Shown: piece by piece, positions 1-6,957 of the stretch | How the letters are laid out: the number at the start of each line of letters is the position of its first letter | Position numbering within the stretch: the stretch's first letter is position 1 | Assembly (NCBI GenBank): GCA_021802655.1 | Contig: JAJZRP010000011.1 | Coordinates: 1 to 47,916 of the forward strand | Direction of reading: 5' to 3' | DNA length: 47,916 bases | DNA from: Pseudomonadota bacterium | GTDB taxonomy: Bacteria; Pseudomonadota; Gammaproteobacteria; Burkholderiales; JABEVD01 | The notes under the pieces: generated by a model | The model's database searches: none | The model's input: the letters and a program-made list of their open reading frames with translations, nothing else | What the model was told of the DNA's origin: nothing | Program-made: the position numbers and the translations under genes

Positions 1-123
1 GAAAGGGCCAAGGCAAAAGGCATGCAGTTGCCCGACATGCCCCGCTCCGGCGGCGGCATGGGGCCTGGAGGCGGGATGGGAGGCGGCATGGGACCCGGAG
101 GGGGTATGGGCGGAGGACGCTAG
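1..123 (+). CDS. C-terminal end of an unidentified protein with a Gly/Met-rich tail (partial)
   Basis: The window opens inside this reading frame, which ends at TAG 121-123. The 40 visible residues begin ERAKAKGMQLPDMPRSG and continue as an imperfect tandem repeat of GGGM and GPGGGM units ending in GGGR. Such a tail is low-complexity and probably disordered. I do not recognise the protein: Gly/Met-rich tails occur on SRP-type RNA-binding proteins, chaperones and metal-binding exported proteins, and nothing here decides between them. It converges on the exonuclease gene, with only 7 bases between the two stops and no terminator hairpin visible. Confidence 0.6.
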   Translation, partial: ERAKAKGMQLPDMPRSGGGMGPGGGMGGGMGPGGGMGGGR

Positions 124-130
124 GGAACTC

Positions 131-886
131 CTAGGCCGAGGCGGGTTTCAGGCGCTCCAGAATCACGACGGGGAAGTCGCATTCCTGCTTCAGGGCTTCC
201 AGCTGGTCTTCGCGTATGATCCTGACCCAGCTTTTGGGAAATTTCGTTCCGGTCCTTCCCCCTGGGGTTTCCCAGTTGAAGCGCTTCGCCTTGGCTTTTT
301 CCCGTTCGCTGAAGCCGACTTCCGCCTTGACGATGAGGCGTGGATTGCTCGCGTTGGCGATCACCGATGCGATGTCGTAGCGCGACAGGACGGTCAGCAT
401 GGTCAGCACATCCGTCACGGCCCGGTGCGGGAAGCTGTTCAGGATGCCGTGGAAACCTGCGAGATAGGTGAGATTGCGGCTGGTGCAGTTTCTCGGGTAG
501 TCCACGTCGTACAGGGTGTCGATCCAGGGCTTGACCGGCATCCTGTGGCTTTGCCGGCTGAAGAAATCTTCCATCAGCGGGCGGTCGAAATCCCGCCCGT
601 TGTGGGCCACGATATAATCTGCCTTTTCCAGCAGCGCCTTGACCGGATTGAGCACCCTGATGTCGGGTTTCGATCCGTGCTTTTTCAGGAGCGCATCCGA
701 TATTCCGGTATACTCCGCAGCTTCCGGCGATATCGGGCGGTCGTTGTCGACGAGAACGGAAAAAATTTCGACGGGCTGGCCGAAATCCGTGTCCCACAAT
801 ACCATACCGATTTCGATGATGAAATTGCGGTCTCCGGAAGCATTGAATTCGCCGCCGGTTTCAAGGTCAAGGCCGAGCAGGAGCAT
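131..886 (-). CDS. DEDDh-family 3'-5' exonuclease (DnaQ/RNase T-like)
   Basis: This is a 251-residue protein of the DnaQ-like exonuclease fold, which removes nucleotides from 3' ends using two metal ions. Exo I is DLETGG with Asp7 and Glu9, Exo II is HNGRDFD around 95-101 with Asp101, and Exo III is HRAVTD with His154 and Asp159, so the catalytic set is complete. There is no polymerase, helicase or BRCT domain. The C-terminal 70 residues are Lys/Arg-rich and may bind nucleic acid. The ATG at 884-886 follows a good ribosome site (AAGGA, 6 nt spacing). The family includes the Pol III epsilon subunit, ExoX and RNase T; the sequence alone does not say whether DNA or RNA is the substrate. It is divergent from the P-type ATPase gene. 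Confidence 0.85.
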   Translation of the reverse strand: MLLLGLDLETGGEFNASGDRNFIIEIGMVLWDTDFGQPVEIFSVLVDNDRPISPEAAEYTGISDALLKKHGSKPDIRVLNPVKALLEKADYIVAHNGRDFDRPLMEDFFSRQSHRMPVKPWIDTLYDVDYPRNCTSRNLTYLAGFHGILNSFPHRAVTDVLTMLTVLSRYDIASVIANASNPRLIVKAEVGFSEREKAKAKRFNWETPGGRTGTKFPKSWVRIIREDQLEALKQECDFPVVILERLKPASA

Positions 887-962
887 GTTTATCCTTTTTC
901 AGAAAGCCGATTGTATACCGAATTGCCGTCCGCTTCATGCAATACGCATGCGCCTTGAAGGG

Positions 963-992
963 TTGCCTGCATCGACTCCTTTTTGTTATAAA
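963..992 (+). promoter_or_regulatory. Putative sigma-70 promoter of the P-type ATPase gene
   Basis: TTGCCT at 963-968 and TATAAA at 987-992 are separated by 18 nt. The expected transcription start is at about 998-999, on the ATG itself, so the mRNA may be leaderless. No Shine-Dalgarno sequence is seen. Confidence 0.5.
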
Positions 993-997
993 GCCTG

Positions 998-3385
998 ATG
1001 CGCAAAATTTCGGATATTCCCGCCGTGAAGGAAGGCGGCCTGACCCATGAAGAGGTCGCCCAAAGGGTACGCGACGGGCAGACGAACTGGGTCAAAAAGA
1101 CCACTTCCCGCCCGGTTTCAGGAATCCTCGGCAGCAATATCGTCACCCTGTTCAACGGCATTCTGGCAGGTTCGATCGCAGCGCTGCTTTCCATCAAATC
1201 CTACAGCGACGCCCTTTTCCTGTCCATGGTGACTTTGGGCAACATGCTTGTCGGGATAGCCGGCGAACTGCGCGCCAAATGGGCGCTGGACAGGATAGCC
1301 CTGCTGCGCAGGAAGACCGCGGTCGTGATCAGGGAAGGGCTGGAGATCGAAATCAGGAGCGAGGAGGTCGTCAGGGACGACCTGGTCGTTTTCGGCCCGG
1401 GCGACCAGATCGTCGCGGACGGCATCCTGGTCTCGTCCGTGCCGGCCTTCATGGACGAATCCCTGCTCACCGGAGAATCGCATGCCGTGGAGAAAAGGCG
1501 CGGGGAGGCGGTTTTCTCCGGAAGCTATTGCATGAGGGGATCGGGGCGTTACGTCGCAACCGGCGTGGGAACCGAATCCAGGGCCAACGCGCTTTCCGAG
1601 CAGGCGCGGAAATACAGGAACATGCGCTCCCCCCTTCAGCACGATGTCAATTCGATCATTCAGGTTCTGACTGCGGTGATGGTCCTTTTCGTGCTGCTCC
1701 TGCTGCTGGCGAATTTCATCAAGCAGGTGCCGGTCGCTGCCAATATCCTTTCCATCGTGACCGTGATCAAATCCCTGGTTCCAGAAGGGCTGGTGCTGAT
1801 CCTGACGCTCGCCTTCGCACTCGGCTCATTGCGCGCCGCAAAGCGCCATGTGCTGGTGCAGCGGCTTTGCGCCATCGAATCCATGAGCCACATCACCACC
1901 CTTTGCATGGACAAGACCGGAACCCTCGGCACCAACAGGCTGAATTTCGAGGAACTCGTCTTTCTGGATTCTTCCTACGACGAGACGGTGCGCAGGATAA
2001 GGCTTTTCACGGCATCCGTCGGGGAGAAGAACCAGACCCTGCTCGCCATCGAAGCGAAGTATCCCGGCATGCGCTGCGAAGTCCTCGATGAATTCCCCTT
2101 TTCTTCCGGGCAGAAGATGAGCGCCGTGCGGGTGAGGGATGAGGATGGAAGTGAAATTTCCTTGTGGCTCGGGGCGCCGGAAGCGCTTTGCGGGAGAAAC
2201 CTGAGCGCTTCGCAGGAATCGATGCTGACGGATTTCAGGCAGAAGGGATTTCGCGTGCTTGCATTCGGCGCGACATCGCAGCCCATTCCTCATAGGGAGG
2301 AACTTTCCCTTCTGGCCTTCATCGTGCTGCGCGACGAACTCAGGCCCGATGTCGCGGATGCGATCCGGTTCTACGAGTCGCGCGATGTCAGGCTCAAGAT
2401 TCTTTCCGGGGATCATCCGGAAACCGTTGCGGCTCTGGCCAGGGAAGCCGGAATGTCGGTGCACGGTGATCTTCTGAACGGCGAGGATTTGCCGCCCACG
2501 GGCTCCCCGGAATTTTCAGGAGCAATTGCGCGCGGCCAGTTTTTCGGGCGCCTCGATCCGCAGCAGAAAATGCAGATCGTCAAGTGCCTGCAGGAATCGG
2601 GAGAATTTGTCGGCATGGTGGGCGACGGGCTCAACGACATCCCTGCACTCAAGCAGGCCGATATCGGAGTCGCCATGAACAGCGGATCTGCCGCGGCGAG
2701 AGATGTCTCCGACATCATCCTCCTGAAGGATGCCTTCACCTATCTTCCCGCAGCTTCCGAGGAAGGCGACAGGATCATCTACAACATCAGGCGCGTCTCC
2801 CGGCTCTTCCTCACCAAGAACATTTACACGCTTTTCTTCATTCTGTTCTCCGGCTTCGTAGGGCTGGAATTCCCGCTGAGCCCGCGCTACATTACCTGGA
2901 TAGATATGCTCACCATAGGCATTCCCACGACGATCCTGACTTTCATGACTCCCGTGTTCAAGAGGCAGTCCCTCGAGCATTTCTTGTACGATACGACCAA
3001 GTTCGCCCTTGTCACCGGATTCGCCATCGCCTTTTTTTCCCTGTTCGTTTACGTCAATTTCTATTTTATGGACAGCGATCCCATGGAAGGGAGAACCGGC
3101 GCGGTTTCCGTCATTGTGTTCATGGCGCTCTATGCCGTGTTTCGCGTTTCCGTCATCGAAAGGGGGGCTTCTGCCACCTGGCGCCAGCGCTGGGGAGTAT
3201 GGGCGATTCTGGGGGGCGCTGTGCTTTTCCATATCGTTGCGGTTTACAGTTCGCTCATGGATGGCTTTTTCGGCCTGACATCAATGGGACCTTTCGAGTG
3301 GATTGTCGTGGTCGGGATTGCCTCTGTCGGGATGTGGGTGATTCACCGCCAGTTGCTGCGCGCGGGCGTTTCGGATGTCGGCTGA
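998..3385 (+). CDS. Cation-translocating P-type ATPase, CtpE-like (P2-type)
   Basis: This 795-residue membrane ATPase couples ATP hydrolysis to cation movement across the inner membrane. TGES (158-161, actuator domain), the PEGL motif in TM4 (262-265), DKTGT with phosphorylated Asp305, and GDGLND (542-547, hinge of the P domain) are all present. About four hydrophobic segments follow in the C-terminal third. There is no N-terminal CxxC heavy-metal domain and no CPC motif in TM4, which argues against a P1B copper/zinc pump. The compact form and the N-terminal GLTHEEVAQRV segment resemble the CtpE-type ATPases linked to calcium uptake in mycobacteria; that substrate is inference. The start at 998 leaves 13 residues before the conserved region. 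It heads a group with ClC and DUF1614 genes, which suggests a role in ion balance. Confidence 0.85.
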   Translation: MRKISDIPAVKEGGLTHEEVAQRVRDGQTNWVKKTTSRPVSGILGSNIVTLFNGILAGSIAALLSIKSYSDALFLSMVTLGNMLVGIAGELRAKWALDRIALLRRKTAVVIREGLEIEIRSEEVVRDDLVVFGPGDQIVADGILVSSVPAFMDESLLTGESHAVEKRRGEAVFSGSYCMRGSGRYVATGVGTESRANALSEQARKYRNMRSPLQHDVNSIIQVLTAVMVLFVLLLLLANFIKQVPVAANILSIVTVIKSLVPEGLVLILTLAFALGSLRAAKRHVLVQRLCAIESMSHITTLCMDKTGTLGTNRLNFEELVFLDSSYDETVRRIRLFTASVGEKNQTLLAIEAKYPGMRCEVLDEFPFSSGQKMSAVRVRDEDGSEISLWLGAPEALCGRNLSASQESMLTDFRQKGFRVLAFGATSQPIPHREELSLLAFIVLRDELRPDVADAIRFYESRDVRLKILSGDHPETVAALAREAGMSVHGDLLNGEDLPPTGSPEFSGAIARGQFFGRLDPQQKMQIVKCLQESGEFVGMVGDGLNDIPALKQADIGVAMNSGSAAARDVSDIILLKDAFTYLPAASEEGDRIIYNIRRVSRLFLTKNIYTLFFILFSGFVGLEFPLSPRYITWIDMLTIGIPTTILTFMTPVFKRQSLEHFLYDTTKFALVTGFAIAFFSLFVYVNFYFMDSDPMEGRTGAVSVIVFMALYAVFRVSVIERGASATWRQRWGVWAILGGAVLFHIVAVYSSLMDGFFGLTSMGPFEWIVVVGIASVGMWVIHRQLLRAGVSDVG

Positions 3386-3402
3386 GAAACTCGCGGGGGT
3401 TG

Positions 3403-3431
3403 TTCAGAGCTTCCTGAAACTCTGATATACT
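3403..3431 (+). promoter_or_regulatory. Putative promoter of the ClC gene
   Basis: TTCAGA at 3403-3408 and TATACT at 3426-3431 are 17 nt apart. The predicted +1 is base 3438, the A of the ATG, and no Shine-Dalgarno sequence lies between. The -35 match is weak (4 of 6). Confidence 0.4.
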
Positions 3432-3437
3432 TTTTCC

Positions 3438-4775
3438 ATGCAGAACCGCTTTTACCGCCGCTCGAAATACATCTGGTTTTCGACCAGCCACTGGAAGCGC
3501 AGGCTCATATTCTGGGGCGGAGCGGTTTGCGTCGGGATGGTCGCGGTGCTGTTCGCAGTCGCAAGCGCCTATGCCAACGACATATTCCACGATCTGATCA
3601 ACGTCTCTCCCTATCTGCCGCTGCTCGTCACCCCTTTGGGACTTGCCATGGTGGTTGCCATCACCCGCAAATACTTTCCCGGTTCTCAGGGGAGCGGCAT
3701 TCCGCAAACCATCGCCGCGCTCAAGATTGCGGACCCTGAAGCGCGCGAATCGGTGCTTTCCCTCAGAATCGCGGCGGGGAAGGTTTCCATGACCCTGCTC
3801 GCTCTTTTTTCGGGCGCATCCGCAGGGCGCGAAGGACCGACCGTTCAGATCGGCGCATCGATCATGCATGCCCTGGGACGCCTGGGTTTCTTTTCAAGAG
3901 TCGACGTCGAGCGCAGCCTGATTCTGGCAGGGGGAGCGGCAGGAGTCGCTGCCGCATTCAACACTCCGCTTGCGGGCATCGTTTTCGCCATCGAGGAAAT
4001 GAGCCGCTCCTTCGAGGAACGCACCAGCGGCGCGGTCCTGACGGCCATTATCGTGGCAGGGATGGCGTCCCTGGCGATGCTCGGCAACTACACTTATTTC
4101 GGCCATACCAACGACTCCCTGGGATTCAGCCAGGGCTGGATTTACGTTCTGATTTGCGGCGTCGCGGGAGGCATCATGGGCGGAATATTCAGCCTGACGC
4201 TGCTCAATGCGGACAGGATGATGCCGCAGAGAGTGGGCGTTTTCATGAAGGAATACCCCGTCCGGTTCGCCGCAGCCTGCGGCTTGGTTCTCGCACTCAT
4301 CGGAATTGTATCCGGCAGTTCCACCTACGGCACGGGCTACAGCGAAGCCAAGCATATCCTGGAAGGCACTTCCAGCATTCCGCAGGACTACGGCATACTC
4401 AAGATGCTCGCCACCATCGTTTCCTACCTGAGCGGCATACCCGGCGGGATATTCGCCCCCTCCCTTGCAGTGGGCGCGGGCTTCGGAGCCAACCTCGCCG
4501 ATGTGTTCGCCGATGCGCCTGCCGGTGCGCTGGCAACTCTCGGCATGGTCGCCTATTTTTCAGGCGTGGTCCAGGCGCCGATCACGGCTTTCGTCATCGT
4601 GATGGAAATGACCGACAACCATAACATGACCATCCCGTTGATGGCGGCTTCCATGATCGCCTACGCGGTTTCCCGCATCGTCTGCCCAACGCCCCTCTAC
4701 AAAACGATGGCGGCAAGTTTTCTCGCCCGCGCGAATTCGAACAGGGAAACGCAAGACAGGCTGGATCATCCCTGA
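3438..4775 (+). CDS. ClC-family chloride channel or Cl-/H+ antiporter
   Basis: This 445-residue polytopic membrane protein carries the three ClC selectivity motifs: GSGIPQ (85-90), GREGP (130-134, gating Glu132) and GGIFAP in the C-terminal third. FAIEE (183-187) supplies a glutamate at the place of the proton glutamate of E. coli ClcA (Glu203 there), so coupled 2Cl-/H+ exchange is more likely than a passive channel. The C terminus ends shortly after the last membrane segment, without CBS domains. The gene starts 52 bp after the P-type ATPase, and an anion antiporter could balance charge moved by that pump; this is inference. The ATG at 3438 has no ribosome site upstream. Confidence 0.92.
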   Translation: MQNRFYRRSKYIWFSTSHWKRRLIFWGGAVCVGMVAVLFAVASAYANDIFHDLINVSPYLPLLVTPLGLAMVVAITRKYFPGSQGSGIPQTIAALKIADPEARESVLSLRIAAGKVSMTLLALFSGASAGREGPTVQIGASIMHALGRLGFFSRVDVERSLILAGGAAGVAAAFNTPLAGIVFAIEEMSRSFEERTSGAVLTAIIVAGMASLAMLGNYTYFGHTNDSLGFSQGWIYVLICGVAGGIMGGIFSLTLLNADRMMPQRVGVFMKEYPVRFAAACGLVLALIGIVSGSSTYGTGYSEAKHILEGTSSIPQDYGILKMLATIVSYLSGIPGGIFAPSLAVGAGFGANLADVFADAPAGALATLGMVAYFSGVVQAPITAFVIVMEMTDNHNMTIPLMAASMIAYAVSRIVCPTPLYKTMAASFLARANSNRETQDRLDHP

Positions 4776-4816
4776 AAAATCGGGTTTAATGGAATAAACT
4801 GTTCAGGGATGGCATC

Positions 4817-5410
4817 ATGCCGATGCGCTTTTTGCTGCTCGTCGCAGCCTTCATGTTTTTTGTGGCATTCGTCCAGATCGGCATTCTGACGATCGCTTTC
4901 GACAAGCTCGGGCTTTCCGCCGAGTCCGCCTATCTCCTTTTCATGACCATCCTGTTCGGGAGCATGATCAATCTTCCGCTTTTCGACATGAAGGCGGAAG
5001 CGGAAGAAGGTGCGACCCGGATTACGGTCAATGTCGGGGGGTGCGTCGTTCCCGTTGCGTTCTGCATTTATCTCCTGAAGCATCATTCGTTCGAGCCCGC
5101 AGCCCTCCTGACCGCGGTTTCTGTTGTCACCCTCCTGAGCTGGAAGGTGAGCCGCCAGCTTCCTGGAATAGGCATAGGGATGCCTGTCTTTCTCGCGCCT
5201 GTCACTGCGGCAGCCATATCCTATCTGCTCGATGCCAGGCAGGCTGCGCCGCTTGCCTATATCAGCGGAACCCTGGGGGTGCTGATCGGTTCCGACCTGC
5301 TGCATCTGAAGGAGTTGAAGAAAATGGGCGCGCCCATCGCTTCCATAGGCGGGGCGGGAAGCTTCGACGGCATCTTCATTACAGGGATCGTGGCGGCGCT
5401 TCTCGCCTGA
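4817..5410 (+). CDS. DUF1614 family integral membrane protein
   Basis: This 197-residue protein has about six hydrophobic segments. The family-like blocks NVGGCVVP near the middle, GVLIGSDLLHL and the terminal GGAGSFDGIFITG are clear, and the length fits DUF1614 proteins. No function is established for the family. The conserved Gly-Asp motifs at membrane borders would suit a transporter or membrane enzyme, but that is speculation. It lies 41 bp after the ClC gene and 15 bp before the next gene. The ATG at 4817 has a weak purine-rich site (CAGGGATGG) upstream. Its placement beside two ion transporters makes a membrane-transport or ion-related role plausible. Confidence 0.75.
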   Translation: MPMRFLLLVAAFMFFVAFVQIGILTIAFDKLGLSAESAYLLFMTILFGSMINLPLFDMKAEAEEGATRITVNVGGCVVPVAFCIYLLKHHSFEPAALLTAVSVVTLLSWKVSRQLPGIGIGMPVFLAPVTAAAISYLLDARQAAPLAYISGTLGVLIGSDLLHLKELKKMGAPIASIGGAGSFDGIFITGIVAALLA

Positions 5411-5413
5411 TGC

Positions 5414-5419
5414 TATCAT
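5414..5419 (+). promoter_or_regulatory. Possible -10 element of the exported unknown gene
   Basis: TATCAT ends 7 nt before the ATG at 5426. No convincing -35 is seen at 16-18 nt. The CCGGGG run touching the ATG is too close to act as a Shine-Dalgarno sequence. Confidence 0.25.
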
Positions 5420-5425
5420 CCGGGG

Positions 5426-6052
5426 ATGAATTGGATCCGCATCGCGTTCTTTTTTTCGGCTCTGGTCTTTGGCGCGCAGGCTTTCGCAGGAGGCTCCCTT
5501 CTCGAGAAGATCGACGCCTTGAAGGCGCAGGGCAGGCTACCCGGGCTCGCCCGGGACGGCATCATCCTGCCGCGCGCGCTGCTGCTGGATGAACTGAAAA
5601 AATCCGTCGATTCGAAGAAAACCGAAGTGAAGGATCTGATCCTGACCCCCGAACAGGGAACCGTTGTCCTGGTTACTCGAAATTCAGTGGATACCGAACT
5701 CAGGGTGGATTTCAAATTTCTCGAGGTGGACTGGCCGAACCGCACTGTCTGGATGCAATATTCCGAGGAAGCCAGTTCGGCGAGCGACACCCTGCTCGGG
5801 CGGATTTTCGGCACCATTGCGATTGCCGCCTTCCAGGCGGCGTCGGGCTCGGATCGGGTCGAATCCGCCATCGAAGGAAAGCCCTACTTCAAATCCGAGG
5901 GGAATCGCATCGGGATCATGCTGGATAAAATTCCTTCCCTCGAAAAACCGCTTTCGACCACGGTGGGGCGCTTCAGGCTGTTCGACCTGATCGGGATCAG
6001 GCGGATCGATACCGAACAGGACGCGATACACGTCGCCCTCGGACTCGTTTGA
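5426..6052 (+). CDS. Exported protein of unknown family
   Basis: This is a 208-residue protein I cannot assign. Residues 1-21 form a Sec signal peptide with a hydrophobic core ending in AQAFA, so the mature protein should be periplasmic or outer-membrane associated. There is no lipobox cysteine and no further obvious membrane span, although a small-residue segment around residues 130-145 is mildly hydrophobic. The mature protein has alternating hydrophobic and charged stretches suggestive of beta strands (for example VVLVTRN and LRVDFKFLEVDW), and no cysteines. It follows the DUF1614 gene by 15 bp, and its stop overlaps the likely -35 of nadK. It may belong functionally with the preceding ion transporters, on position alone. 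Confidence 0.75.
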   Translation: MNWIRIAFFFSALVFGAQAFAGGSLLEKIDALKAQGRLPGLARDGIILPRALLLDELKKSVDSKKTEVKDLILTPEQGTVVLVTRNSVDTELRVDFKFLEVDWPNRTVWMQYSEEASSASDTLLGRIFGTIAIAAFQAASGSDRVESAIEGKPYFKSEGNRIGIMLDKIPSLEKPLSTTVGRFRLFDLIGIRRIDTEQDAIHVALGLV

Positions 6053-6077
6053 ATTTGTCCTGTACGCATGGTTTAAT
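6049..6077 (+). promoter_or_regulatory. Putative nadK promoter
   Basis: TTGAAT at 6049-6054 and TTTAAT at 6072-6077 are separated by exactly 17 nt. The predicted +1 is 6084-6085, at the ATG. The -35 overlaps the stop codon of the upstream gene. Confidence 0.5.
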
Positions 6078-6084
6078 CGCACCC

Positions 6085-6957
6085 ATGGAAAACCATTTCA
6101 AAACCGTCGCGCTGATCGGGAAATACAAGAGTCCGGAGATCGCAGAACCCCTCGCACGCCTCGGGAAATTTCTCGAAGGCCGGGGCATTTCCGTGATCCA
6201 GGACAAGCTGACCGCGGACAACGTCGCCGGGAGCGATTTCCCCGTCCTCGATCTCGACGAGATAGGCAGGGCCGCCGATCTTGCGATCGTTCTGGGGGGC
6301 GACGGCACCATGCTCAACATCGCGAGGACTCTCGCCCCTTACGGGGTCGCGCTGGTTGGCGTGAACCAGGGCAGGCTGGGGTTTCTCACCGACATTTCCA
6401 TCGATTCCATGCTGGAAACCATAGGCGCCATGCTCGACGGCAACTATGTCACCGAGAACAGGATGCTGCTGGAAGCCTGGGTCGTGCACAAGAATGAGAA
6501 AGTGTTCAGCGGACTCGCCTTCAACGACGTGGTCGTCCACCGCGGCATCACCGGAAGCATGATCGAATTCGAGGTCAGGATAAACGGGCTGTTCGTCTAT
6601 ACGCAAAGATCCGACGGGCTGATCGTCGCAACCCCGACAGGCTCGACCGCCTATGCACTCTCTTCCGGAGGGCCCATCCTCTATCCGGGGCTTCCCATGA
6701 TCGCGCTGGTTCCCGTCAATCCGCATACCCTGAGCAACAGGCCGATCGTGATCGGCGGGGATTCGCTTATCGAGATCATCATGAAGAAAAGCGGCGATTC
6801 GCGCGTGCATTTCGACAGCCACTCCCATTGCGACCTCAAGGAAGGGGACAGCGTTTTCGTGAGGCGGTACGAAAAAATGATACGCCTGCTCCATCCCCAG
6901 GGGCATAACTATTTCCATACGCTGAGGGAGAAGCTGCACTGGAGCGAGAGCTTCTGA
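6085..6957 (+). CDS. nadK: NAD kinase
   Basis: This 290-residue cytoplasmic enzyme phosphorylates NAD+ to NADP+ with ATP or polyphosphate. It has the signature GGDGT (71-75, catalytic Asp73), NQGRLGFLTD, the DGLIVATPTGSTAY nucleotide-binding block and NPHTLSNRP near the C terminus. The frame stays open upstream to a TTG at 6049, but family proteins begin close to ENHFKTVALIGKY and the ATG at 6085 fits. No Shine-Dalgarno sequence precedes it and the -10 ends 7 nt upstream, so a leaderless transcript is possible. The stop overlaps the recN ATG (TGATG at 6955-6959), so the two are translationally coupled. Confidence 0.95.
   Translation: MENHFKTVALIGKYKSPEIAEPLARLGKFLEGRGISVIQDKLTADNVAGSDFPVLDLDEIGRAADLAIVLGGDGTMLNIARTLAPYGVALVGVNQGRLGFLTDISIDSMLETIGAMLDGNYVTENRMLLEAWVVHKNEKVFSGLAFNDVVVHRGITGSMIEFEVRINGLFVYTQRSDGLIVATPTGSTAYALSSGGPILYPGLPMIALVPVNPHTLSNRPIVIGGDSLIEIIMKKSGDSRVHFDSHSHCDLKEGDSVFVRRYEKMIRLLHPQGHNYFHTLREKLHWSESF

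Noticed and set aside
6049-6084. Longer nadK start at TTG 6049
   Set aside because: It overlaps the previous stop and the predicted -35, and homologues start near the ATG at 6085.
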